Shown piece after piece: positions 8,776 to 15,683 of a stretch of 20,946 bases of DNA. The position numbers and the translations under genes are program-made. The DNA is from Bacteroidales bacterium UBA1769. Its GTDB lineage: Bacteria; Bacteroidota; Bacteroidia; Bacteroidales; UBA932. The notes under the pieces were generated by a model, which had not been told where the DNA came from, searched no databases, and saw only the letters and a program-made list of their open reading frames with translations. The stretch's first letter is position 1, and each line of letters opens with the position of its first letter. Location: NCBI GenBank assembly GCA_002314725.1, contig DCGV01000019.1, positions 11,112 to 32,057 of the forward strand, given 5' to 3'.

Positions 8776-9885
8776 CTAATTGGTTTTATGATAACTCAAA
8801 ACCGCCCAAAGAGTGGTGAGACCTCCAAGTCCCAGAAGACATGTAAGGTCGAACCATGTATCAGCCAATGTACTTCCTTTCAGGATTATACCACGCATTG
8901 CATCGGCGAAATAGCGAAGTGGATTGGCATAGGTGATAATCTTTGCCCAATCCGGCATTGAGTCGATAGGGGTGAAAATACCACTCATCAGCATGAAGAT
9001 CATCGAGAAGAACCAGATGATGAACATTGCCTGTTGTGCGTTTTCGCTGTAGTTTGAAACAAGCAGTCCGAAAGATGCCATTACGATGATGTGCGCCAAT
9101 GTGAAAATGCTGATATCGAGCAGACTCCCAGCGCAGCCGTATCCGAATGCTATCCGTGCCAGAAGCATACAAGAGAAAACCATAAAGTAGGCGACAACGA
9201 CATAGGGTATCATCTTGCAAGCTATGAATGCAAATTTGCTGACCGGAGTTACGTTTATCTGTTCAATTGTTCCTTTCTCTTTCTCTGAAACGATATTAAG
9301 AGCCGGCAGGAAGCCACACATCATTGTAATAGCTATGACAATCAACGCAGGAATCATAAAGAGTTTATAGTCCTGGAACTGATTGTAAAGATTGGTCTCT
9401 TTAATCTCTATCTGGCCTACGGAAGTGCCGGTTGCACTCTTTATACCCATTACATAGCTTGAAACACATGCGTTGAGGTATTGTGAACCTATGCTGCCAC
9501 GGGTTCCGTTTACAGTATTTACTTTGATCCCGACTGGAAGGTCATCAGAAGATGGGGCTGAACCCTCAAGGAATTTCGCAAATCCGGCATCTATGGTGAG
9601 AATAGCATCGATAGTTCCTTTGTCCATCATAGCTTGTGCTTGAGATGGTGAATTACCATTCGAGCATATTTCGAAATAGCCAGAACTTGCGCATTTCTCT
9701 GTCAGGAGGGTTGACTGGAGGCTGTTGTCATTATCTACAATCGCAAGTTTTATGTTTTTGACCTCCATACTTGCAGCGAAGGGGAATACCAGAATGATCA
9801 GAAATGGGAACATCAAAGTCATTCTGGGCATACCAGGATCTCTCAAAAACTGTTTGAACTCCTTTTTTAATAAATATTTCCACAT
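8776..9885 (-). CDS. ABC-2 type permease, efflux operon (second)
   Basis: A 369-residue inner-membrane permease of the ABC-2 family (YbhS/YbhR type). It has one N-terminal helix at about 22-40, a large extracytoplasmic domain at about 45-170, then a bundle of helices at about 175-197, 218-245, 257-277, 285-305 and 345-363. The cytoplasmic EKEKGTIEQINVTPV segment at 201-215 is the conserved coupling region of the family. It sits 3 bases after the preceding permease gene, which it resembles in plan (both begin with a short basic leader then a helix), so the two probably form a heterodimer with the ATPase pair. The transported substrate cannot be told from sequence. A terminator follows at 8725-8769. 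Confidence 0.93.
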   Translation of the reverse strand: MWKYLLKKEFKQFLRDPGMPRMTLMFPFLIILVFPFAASMEVKNIKLAIVDNDNSLQSTLLTEKCASSGYFEICSNGNSPSQAQAMMDKGTIDAILTIDAGFAKFLEGSAPSSDDLPVGIKVNTVNGTRGSIGSQYLNACVSSYVMGIKSATGTSVGQIEIKETNLYNQFQDYKLFMIPALIVIAITMMCGFLPALNIVSEKEKGTIEQINVTPVSKFAFIACKMIPYVVVAYFMVFSCMLLARIAFGYGCAGSLLDISIFTLAHIIVMASFGLLVSNYSENAQQAMFIIWFFSMIFMLMSGIFTPIDSMPDWAKIITYANPLRYFADAMRGIILKGSTLADTWFDLTCLLGLGGLTTLWAVLSYHKTN

Positions 9886-9888
9886 AAG

Positions 9889-11001
9889 CTATGAGAGTCT
9901 GGTTTTGAATTTTTTAATACTGAACCATAGAAGGAATACCATCATTCCTGTAAGAATACTCAACTCCTTTATGATAGAGGATAAACCTGCTCCCTGAATC
10001 ATAACCTTCTTGACAATTATGATAAACCATTTGGCAGGAATAATATCTGAAAAAATCTGCAATGCCACAGGCATGCTTTCACAAGGGAAGATAAGGCCAG
10101 AGAGCATCATAGTAGGCATTGTCAGTCCCATACCACAAAGAAGCATTGCTGTCTGCTGAGTGGATGATATCACTGATACAAGAAGCCCAAGCCCAAGTGA
10201 TGAACCTACGAATATGAGTGCTACAAGTGAAAGAAGCGTTATGCTTCCGTTTATCGGTACGTCCATGACGAAGACTGCCAATAGAAGAACGCTGATGAAA
10301 TTGATTACTGACAATACAAGGTACGGAGTAAGCTTGCTAAGGATAATCCAGAATGGTTTGACAGGGGAGACAAGCACAAGTTCCATTGTTCCAAGCTCTT
10401 TCTCACGTACGATTGAAACCGATGTCATCATTGAGCAGATAAGCATAAGAATCAGACCCATAACTCCCGGAACGAAGTTGTATGATGAATTCATAGCTGG
10501 GTTGTACATGAGCTGGACATTAGGGCGCATTGTGGCTGCACCGCCACCGGTCATTTGTGTTGTGATATTTAACTGTTCACTTGAAATTACACCTTTTATG
10601 TAACTCGATACTATCTGAGCACTATTCGGATCAGCTCCATCACTTACGATGGATACGCTCGCTTTACCTTCAGAATTCAATTTCCTATCGAAACCGTTCT
10701 CAAAGCAGAGAGCAGCCATCGCTTTTCCTTTACGGATGCGTTCATTCATCTGATCCGGATTATCGAGAATCTTTCCTATCTCCAGATATTCGTTGTTTTC
10801 AATACTGCATACTATTTGTTGCACCATAGGGTCACTCATATCACCGAGTACGTCGACCACTGCATTGTGTACCTCTGTACTTATGGCAAATCCGAAGAGA
10901 ACAATCTGTACTACAGGCATAACCAGCACAATCAGAGTCGTACGGCGATCCCTGAAGATGTGCATAAATTCCTTACTTATGAATGCAAATATCTCTTTCA
11001 T
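9889..11001 (-). CDS. ABC-2 type permease, efflux operon (first)
   Basis: A 370-residue ABC-2 permease with a first helix at about 22-40 (VMPVVQIVLFGFAIS), an extracytoplasmic domain at about 45-172, and five further helices at about 175-197, 222-246, 253-277, 285-305 and 346-362. The conserved coupling segment REKELGTMELVLVSPV lies at 199-214. The start codon overlaps the stop of the upstream ATPase gene in ATGA, so translation is coupled. Partnering with the second permease and the two ATPases is inferred from the gene order, which matches the E. coli YbhG-YbhF-YbhS-YbhR plan apart from the split ATPase. Export of drugs or membrane-active compounds is the usual family role, but the substrate here is unknown. 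Confidence 0.93.
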   Translation of the reverse strand: MKEIFAFISKEFMHIFRDRRTTLIVLVMPVVQIVLFGFAISTEVHNAVVDVLGDMSDPMVQQIVCSIENNEYLEIGKILDNPDQMNERIRKGKAMAALCFENGFDRKLNSEGKASVSIVSDGADPNSAQIVSSYIKGVISSEQLNITTQMTGGGAATMRPNVQLMYNPAMNSSYNFVPGVMGLILMLICSMMTSVSIVREKELGTMELVLVSPVKPFWIILSKLTPYLVLSVINFISVLLLAVFVMDVPINGSITLLSLVALIFVGSSLGLGLLVSVISSTQQTAMLLCGMGLTMPTMMLSGLIFPCESMPVALQIFSDIIPAKWFIIIVKKVMIQGAGLSSIIKELSILTGMMVFLLWFSIKKFKTRLS

Positions 11002-11744
11002 TCCTCTCTTATTGACCTTCCGGCAATTTTTGTGAATACTTCATCCATTGTATTTGCGCTGTATCTCTCTTTCAGTTGAGAAGGTGAACCAAGTGCTTCA
11101 ACGACTCCGTCAACCATAATAGAGACACGGTCACAATATTCAGCCTCATCCATATAGTGCGTAGTTACAAACACTGTTACCCCGTTAGAAGCGGCCTGAT
11201 AGATCATCTTCCAGAAATTTCTTCTTGTTACAGGGTCAACTCCACCTGTTGGTTCATCCAGGAAGACAATCTGAGGGTCGTGAACCATTGAGATGCTGAA
11301 TGCCAGTTTCTGCTTCCATCCAAGAGGCATATCGCGAACAAACATATCTCGTGCATCCTCCATCGAGAGCGCTTTTAACATCTTCGTTGTTTTCTCTGCA
11401 ATCTGCTTATCAGAGAGCCCATATATACCTCCGAAAAGTTCTATATTCTCCCATACCTTCAGATCTGGATATAGAGAAAACTTCTGACTCATATATCCGA
11501 TGTGTTTCTTTATTGCCTCTTGTTGATTTCTGATATTATAACCTGCAACAGTTCCTTCACCGGATGTGGGCTTGCTCAAACCACAAAGAATGCGAATAGC
11601 TGTTGTCTTGCCTGCTCCATTGGCTCCAAGAAAACCGAATATCTCTCCTTTATGGACATCAAATGAGATATCGTTTACGGCAGTGAAGTCTCCGAATCTC
11701 TTCACAAGATGTTTGATAATAACTGTCTTTTCTCGATTCTCCAT
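10998..11744 (-). CDS. ABC transporter ATPase with degenerate signature motif
   Basis: I chose the ATG at 11744 (MENREK, 248 residues), which begins 2 bases after the stop of the upstream ATPase gene; a start at 11768 would overlap it. Walker A is GANGAGKT at 40-47, the Q-loop Gln is Gln87 (MSQKF), Walker B is IVFLDEP at 159-165 with Glu164, and the switch His is His196 in VTTHYMDEA. The signature motif, normally LSGG, reads MPLGWKQK at 139-146. This PLG form recalls the second half of E. coli YbhF, where two ATPase domains are fused. The partner encoded at 11747-12658 has the opposite pattern, so one canonical and one degenerate ATP site are predicted in the heterodimer. The stop overlaps the next gene in ATGA. 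Confidence 0.95.
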   Translation of the reverse strand: MENREKTVIIKHLVKRFGDFTAVNDISFDVHKGEIFGFLGANGAGKTTAIRILCGLSKPTSGEGTVAGYNIRNQQEAIKKHIGYMSQKFSLYPDLKVWENIELFGGIYGLSDKQIAEKTTKMLKALSMEDARDMFVRDMPLGWKQKLAFSISMVHDPQIVFLDEPTGGVDPVTRRNFWKMIYQAASNGVTVFVTTHYMDEAEYCDRVSIMVDGVVEALGSPSQLKERYSANTMDEVFTKIAGRSIREE

Positions 11745-11746
11745 AA

Positions 11747-12658
11747 TTATGACAATCCAATGAAACAATCCTCAATACTTGCATTAATACGCTCGACAGT
11801 GCAGCCTGTCACACCTTTTGATTCCAAGGTCGCAAGGAGAGACTTCTCATCAGGCCCATTGTCATCTACAGCAACATGACATTCGCATCCGAATGAGCTA
11901 CAGCTAAGAATTCCACTTAATGGACTAAGAATCTGAAGTATCTGAAACATATTATTGCCTTTTACTGAGTAAAGACGATTCCTATAGTGTGATCTTATCT
12001 CTTCAGGAGTTCCCTGGTCAATGATTTTCCCATTTAGAATCAGTGCAATGCGATCACATAGACTGGCCTCGTCCATATATGGGGTAGAGACCATTATTGT
12101 AACTCCTGATTTTTTGATACGAGAAAGCATTGCCCAAAACTCCTTTCGGCTGACTGCATCTACACCTGTCGTCGGTTCATCCAAAAAGAGAACATCAGGC
12201 TTGTGAACCAGTGCACAACAAAGAGCCAGTTTCTGTTTCATGCCTCCTGAAAGCGCCCCTGCTCTACGAGTCTTGAACATCTCAATCTGAGAGTAGATCT
12301 CCTTAATGGTATCGTAATTTTCCTCAACTGTCGTTCCGAATACGGTGGCGTAGAAATTAAGATTCTCTTCTACGCTCAAATCTTGATACAACGCAAAATG
12401 CCCAGGCATATATCCGATGGTTCTGCGTATATCTTCATAATTATCCACAACATCTCGTCCGTTCACTGATGCCTTTCCAGAATCGGCTATAGACAATGTC
12501 GTGAGGATTCGGAATAGGGAAGTCTTTCCGGCACCATCAGGGCCTATAAGTCCGAAAATTTCACCCTCTTTAATCTCGAGGTTTATATTTTCAAGGGCTT
12601 TGGTAGCTTTATATGACTTGCTGATTCCTTCGACTTTTATGGCAATATTACCACTCAT
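11747..12658 (-). CDS. ABC transporter ATPase with degenerate Q- and H-loops
   Basis: A 303-residue ATPase. Walker A is GPDGAGKT at 39-46, the signature is a canonical LSGGMKQK at 136-143, and Walker B is VLFLDEP at 156-162 with Glu161. The Q-loop reads MPGHF, with Gly86 in the Gln place, and the switch histidine is replaced by Pro193 in VSTPYMDEA. It corresponds to the first domain of YbhF-type fused ATPases. A C-terminal extension from about 225 to 303 contains several cysteines (FGCEC at about 256-260) and could be a regulatory or permease-contact domain; I do not recognise it. The start is 4 bases after the HlyD-like gene. The open frame and good motifs argue against a decaying gene. Confidence 0.94.
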   Translation of the reverse strand: MSGNIAIKVEGISKSYKATKALENINLEIKEGEIFGLIGPDGAGKTSLFRILTTLSIADSGKASVNGRDVVDNYEDIRRTIGYMPGHFALYQDLSVEENLNFYATVFGTTVEENYDTIKEIYSQIEMFKTRRAGALSGGMKQKLALCCALVHKPDVLFLDEPTTGVDAVSRKEFWAMLSRIKKSGVTIMVSTPYMDEASLCDRIALILNGKIIDQGTPEEIRSHYRNRLYSVKGNNMFQILQILSPLSGILSCSSFGCECHVAVDDNGPDEKSLLATLESKGVTGCTVERINASIEDCFIGLS

Positions 12659-12662
12659 CGTT

Positions 12663-13562
12663 TTACTTTCTTATATATGCATACATTCCAAGACGAAGTG
12701 TGCCATCGTTAGGTACAGAGACCTTAACGGCATATACCATATCGGCACGTTCGTCACGAGTCTGGATATTCTTCGGTGTAAATTCAGCCTGACTTGCAAT
12801 CGAGGTGATACTGCCTTGGTACTCTTTTGGAGATGCTGAACCGTCATCAGGGATTACGGTAACCGTATCACCAACCTTAACTCCTGCAAGCTGTTCTGTA
12901 GTGAAATATGTACGTACGAATAGATGCTCCATATCGGCAATCTTAAATAATGGCTTACCGTTTGTTACAGTTTCGCCTCTTTCGGCATATTTTGTTAATA
13001 CTGTTCCTGATACAGGTACAACAATACGGCATTTGGCAAGTTGGTCCTCACGTTGAGCCAATTGGACCTCGTATGTGTCTATTTCATAAATAACACCGTC
13101 GTTCCCACGCTCCCAACTCTGTTTCTGCGCAGCTATTTGAGCTTTCAGGATATCTATTTTGTCAGATATCTCATCAACCTGTTTCTGTGTTGCAGCATTG
13201 GCTTCATAAAGGTTTGAGAATCGTGTAAGCTCCTTTTCCAGACTGGCAAGTTGTTTTTGATTAGGTGCAGATTGACGATTGATGTCAACAATACGTGATT
13301 TAGCTCCTTCCATACGTTTTTCAAGTTCGCTTACCTGTAATTTTACCTGCATTGAATCCAAAGCTCCAACCATTTGGCCCTCTGAAACTTGGTCACCTTC
13401 CTGTATGTTAAGGTCAAGGATTTTACCATTTGTTTCAGCTGAAACGATTACTTGTGTCGCTTCGATCTGTCCGCATGCATCAAATGCGATATCGTGATTA
13501 CAAGATTGTAGTAGAGCAGATGATACTGCTGCCATTGATAATAAAAGGATATATCGTTTCAT
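12663..13562 (-). CDS. HlyD-family membrane fusion lipoprotein
   Basis: This is the periplasmic adaptor linking the ABC-2 pump to an outer-membrane channel. I chose the ATG at 13562, giving 299 residues and a lipoprotein signal MKRYILLLSM...LLQSC with the acylated Cys at 21; the longer frame upstream would spoil the signal peptide and overlap tolC. A biotinyl-lipoyl-like half motif at about 35-70 (SAETNGKILDLNIQEGDQVS) pairs with a second half at 180-208 (VPVSGTVLTKYAERGETV). An alpha-helical hairpin lies between them at about 75-175. The barrel segment ends with the conserved TPKNIQTRDERADMVYAVKV at 262-281. The gene is 10 bases after the TolC-like gene and 4 bases before the first ATPase gene. 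Confidence 0.94.
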   Translation of the reverse strand: MKRYILLLSMAAVSSALLQSCNHDIAFDACGQIEATQVIVSAETNGKILDLNIQEGDQVSEGQMVGALDSMQVKLQVSELEKRMEGAKSRIVDINRQSAPNQKQLASLEKELTRFSNLYEANAATQKQVDEISDKIDILKAQIAAQKQSWERGNDGVIYEIDTYEVQLAQREDQLAKCRIVVPVSGTVLTKYAERGETVTNGKPLFKIADMEHLFVRTYFTTEQLAGVKVGDTVTVIPDDGSASPKEYQGSITSIASQAEFTPKNIQTRDERADMVYAVKVSVPNDGTLRLGMYAYIRK

Positions 13563-13572
13563 GATTATAGAT

Positions 13573-14838
13573 TTACTTAGCTGTTCCTGTTGTATTTTGA
13601 AGGTCATATACTGCCATTATATATTGAATGGCGTGAATATTATTATTTAGTTTTGCATTGAAAGTGTCATCAAGAATACTCAGATAATCATTCATCTTAA
13701 TGATACCCTCTTGATATTGAATAGCTGCACTCTTCAGGATCTCTTCCCGTAGGTCAATGATATCTTTGTCACGACTAAGCACATCGGCCGCCTTCTCAAC
13801 AGCGCTCTGTTTCTCCATAGCCTCCAATGTTGTGTTCATCAGGAAACTCTTTCTGCTTAATTCATTTCTGGTCTCATCGGCTTGAATCTTTTTCCTGTCA
13901 TTTTTCAATGTATAGAAACTACCAAGATTCCATTGCAATTTTACACCGGCAACTAAATATGAATCAAATTCGCCAAGCAACATATTCAGACCAGGTCTTC
14001 CATAGCCGGCCTGAATGTTAAGGTTAAGACGAGGGGAAAGATTAGCGTTTAGCTGTCTCTTCTGCAGATCAAACTGTTTTGCCTGTGAATCATATAAAGA
14101 GAGCTCCGGACGATCTATTTCCATTGAAATGCCAATCTGATTTGCATTCGGCTCAGTGAATTCAGCATTCTCCAGATTTGAACCTGTCAGGAGACTCAAC
14201 ATCTTGACATAAGCTTTTCTATCTGTTTCAAGGGCGATTCTCTGTTGCTCACAAGCGAGAATATTGACTTTTAACTGATCTTTGTCAGAGCTGTATGCAA
14301 CACCGTTTTCAATCAACGATTCAATCTCTTTCATTGTACGCTCAAGGCTTTCACACAATATATCGTTCAGTTCAATCTGCCTGTCAAGAAGATTGATGCC
14401 GAGATATATGTTCTGTACCCTTGATTTGATAGCGTAGAGATTTACTTCAAGCTGGTTTTTCTTAACCTCTGCAGACGCGTTGATAATTTTTTTCTTGATT
14501 GAGGTTGCTCCGCCATCCCATATCTGCTGAGTAAGATCTGCTGTGACACCATATTGGTCGTGAGGTATGTCAAATTGCATTCCCGGGATATCAAAAGGCA
14601 TCTCAACTACCTTGGATTGCCAACTGGCCTTACCTGAGATGTTTAACTGCGGGGCCCAAGCTGTGGAGGCGTTACTTATATCATAGCCTCTTGAAGCTTC
14701 AATCAAATCATATTCCTGAATCTGAGGATAGTTCTGATAAGCTAGTTCAATACATTGCTCCAAGTTCGGCTGACAGTACGCGGGTACTGACAATGAAATA
14801 GATGCAACTACGATTAAACAAATTCCGATTCGTTTCAT
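13573..14838 (-). CDS. TolC-family outer-membrane efflux channel
   Basis: A 421-residue protein with a cleavable signal peptide (about residues 1-22, ending PAYC) and the two-repeat layout of the outer-membrane efflux protein family. NLEQCIELAYQNYPQIQE at about 25-42 opens the first repeat, and long amphipathic helices surround strands such as YGVTADLTQQIWDGG at about 97-111 and YLVAGVKLQWNLG in the second half. It is the first gene of the efflux operon, transcribed from the promoter at 14887-14916, and would provide the outer-membrane exit duct for the HlyD-like adaptor and ABC-2 pump. The protein is short for TolC itself but usual for Bacteroidota members. Specificity is unknown. Confidence 0.93.
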   Translation of the reverse strand: MKRIGICLIVVASISLSVPAYCQPNLEQCIELAYQNYPQIQEYDLIEASRGYDISNASTAWAPQLNISGKASWQSKVVEMPFDIPGMQFDIPHDQYGVTADLTQQIWDGGATSIKKKIINASAEVKKNQLEVNLYAIKSRVQNIYLGINLLDRQIELNDILCESLERTMKEIESLIENGVAYSSDKDQLKVNILACEQQRIALETDRKAYVKMLSLLTGSNLENAEFTEPNANQIGISMEIDRPELSLYDSQAKQFDLQKRQLNANLSPRLNLNIQAGYGRPGLNMLLGEFDSYLVAGVKLQWNLGSFYTLKNDRKKIQADETRNELSRKSFLMNTTLEAMEKQSAVEKAADVLSRDKDIIDLREEILKSAAIQYQEGIIKMNDYLSILDDTFNAKLNNNIHAIQYIMAVYDLQNTTGTAK

Positions 14839-14849
14839 TATCGATGTTC

Positions 14850-14874
14850 TTAACTTGTATGTTTAACAGGTATG
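14850..14874. promoter_or_regulatory. 12-base direct repeat in efflux operon leader, candidate operator
   Basis: TTAACTTGTATG (14850-14861) and TTAACAGGTATG (14863-14874) match at 10 of 12 positions with a 13-base period, and TTAA follows at 14875-14878 after one shared T. The repeat lies between the predicted -7 box of the efflux promoter and the TolC-like start codon. It is a reasonable site for the divergent TetR-family protein. TetR operators are more often inverted repeats, so this is only a candidate. Confidence 0.4.
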
Positions 14875-14886
14875 TTAATTGTTTCG

Positions 14887-14916
14887 CAAAAGTAGAATAT
14901 TTATTTTGAAAACAAA
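14887..14916 (-). promoter_or_regulatory. Bacteroidota-type promoter for the efflux operon
   Basis: On the minus strand TACTTTTG (14894-14887) is a full match to the -7 consensus TAnnTTTG, and TTTG (14916-14913) is the -33 element with an 18-base spacer. It points into the TolC-like gene and predicts a leader of about 40 bases. Confidence 0.65.
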
Positions 14917-14933
14917 AATAATTATCATCTTTG
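14906..14933 (+). promoter_or_regulatory. Bacteroidota-type promoter for tetR
   Basis: TTG at 14906-14908 and CATCTTTG at 14926-14933 (seven of eight positions of TAnnTTTG) are separated by 17 bases, about 31 bases before the tetR ATG. It overlaps the -33 element of the opposing efflux promoter, so a regulator bound here could affect both directions. Confidence 0.5.
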
Positions 14934-14964
14934 CATGCAGAAGATAATTCAAGAATTAGATTAA

Positions 14965-15591
14965 ATGACCAAAGAGGAAGAGATACTTGTTGTTGCCGAA
15001 GATGAGTTCTTCAAGAACGGATACCTTAATACATCAATGGTTACTGTCGCTAAGCGTGCAGGCGTTACACATGCGATGGTAAACTACTACTATCGATCAA
15101 AAGAGCAACTGTTCTTAAAAATCCTTGACACACATACTCTGTCGTTCATAGATAAACTGAAGTCAGTAATGGCTGAAAATGTAGACTTTATCCAAGGGAT
15201 TATCAATGCAGCCGACATTTTTTATGATACACTAAATTCCGACAGAGCGCTTCCATTTCTCCTTCAAGATGTCTCAATAAATGCCCCTGAATTATTGAAT
15301 CGTTACCGTGAACCGGTTGAACTTTTCTATACAAAATATATGACGCATCATTCAGGTCGCCTTCAGGAGCAGATCGCACTTGGAAATATCGTGGAGACAA
15401 ATATGGGTGAAATACTAGGAAATATCTTCCAATTGGTTATTACCCCATATCTGATGATTCCAACTCTAAAGAATATTTGTCATCTTAATGACGAGAGGAT
15501 AGATGAATACATCCTCAATAGGAAAAAAGAGATGGAAGTTATTATAAAGACGAGGTATTCGAGAGTCCAGAGTTTAGAGTCCAGAGTCTAG
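14965..15591 (+). CDS. TetR-family transcriptional regulator of the efflux operon
   Basis: A 208-residue protein with an N-terminal helix-turn-helix domain at about 1-50: MTKEEEILVVAEDEFFKNGY, then TVAKRAGVTHAMVNYYYRSKEQLF, the classic TetR recognition-helix pattern. The rest is a variable ligand-binding and dimerisation domain. It is transcribed away from the TolC-like gene across a 126-base region, the usual arrangement for a local repressor of an efflux pump. The ligand is unknown. The last nine residues (RVQSLESRV) and the TAG stop are encoded by the heptamer array starting at 15563, so the native C-terminus appears to have been replaced or extended by the repeat. Its function is probably not affected, as the tail lies outside the conserved parts. 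Confidence 0.93.
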   Translation: MTKEEEILVVAEDEFFKNGYLNTSMVTVAKRAGVTHAMVNYYYRSKEQLFLKILDTHTLSFIDKLKSVMAENVDFIQGIINAADIFYDTLNSDRALPFLLQDVSINAPELLNRYREPVELFYTKYMTHHSGRLQEQIALGNIVETNMGEILGNIFQLVITPYLMIPTLKNICHLNDERIDEYILNRKKEMEVIIKTRYSRVQSLESRV

Positions 15592-15646
15592 AGTCCAGAG
15601 TCCAGAGTTTAGAGTCCAGAGTTTAGAGTCCAGAGTCTAGAGTTTT
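15563..15646 (+). repeat. Heptamer tandem array, twelve GAGTYYA units
   Basis: Twelve contiguous 7-base units with no slippage: GAGTCCA six times, GAGTTTA three times, GAGTCTA twice and a final GAGTTTT. The first four units encode the end and the stop codon of tetR. The remainder is intergenic. Units GAGTCCA and GAGTCTA are the exact complements of units at 1-42. Beyond it an opposite-orientation array starts at 15649, so the pair forms an imperfect inverted repeat; AGAGTT (15639-15644) and AACTCT (15654-15659) pair perfectly at the centre. Confidence 0.95.
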
Positions 15647-15648
15647 TG

Positions 15649-15683
15649 CTCTTAACTCTTAACTCTTAACTCTTATCTCTTGA
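15649..15683 (-). repeat. Heptamer tandem array, five units in opposite orientation
   Basis: CTCTTAA three times, then CTCTTAT and CTCTTGA. On the minus strand these are permutations of GAGTTAA, one base different from the GAGTTTA units next door. The fourth unit contains the stop codon (TAA at 15675-15673 on the minus strand) of the S41 peptidase gene, and its last three codons also lie in the array. Confidence 0.9.

Noticed and set aside
8761..8961. Plus-strand open frame of about 66 codons downstream of the peroxidase terminator
   Set aside because: It lies mostly antisense to the permease gene, shows no recognisable protein features and starts within a terminator arm.
10160..10603. Plus-strand open frame of about 147 codons antisense to the first permease
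   Set aside because: Its sequence is the complement of a clear ABC-2 permease and has no domain pattern of its own.
11745..11768. Earlier start for the second ATPase (MFHWIVII extension)
   Set aside because: It would overlap the upstream ATPase gene. The ATG at 11744 lies 2 bases after that gene's stop and starts the usual ATPase fold.
11747..12658. The ATPase with altered Q- and H-loops as a decaying gene
   Set aside because: Walker A, Walker B and the signature are intact, the altered sites complement the partner ATPase, and the gene is tightly packed in the operon.
15563..15683. Short regular repeats that could suggest a CRISPR array
   Set aside because: Units are 7 bases and contiguous, with no spacers, and no cas genes are nearby.
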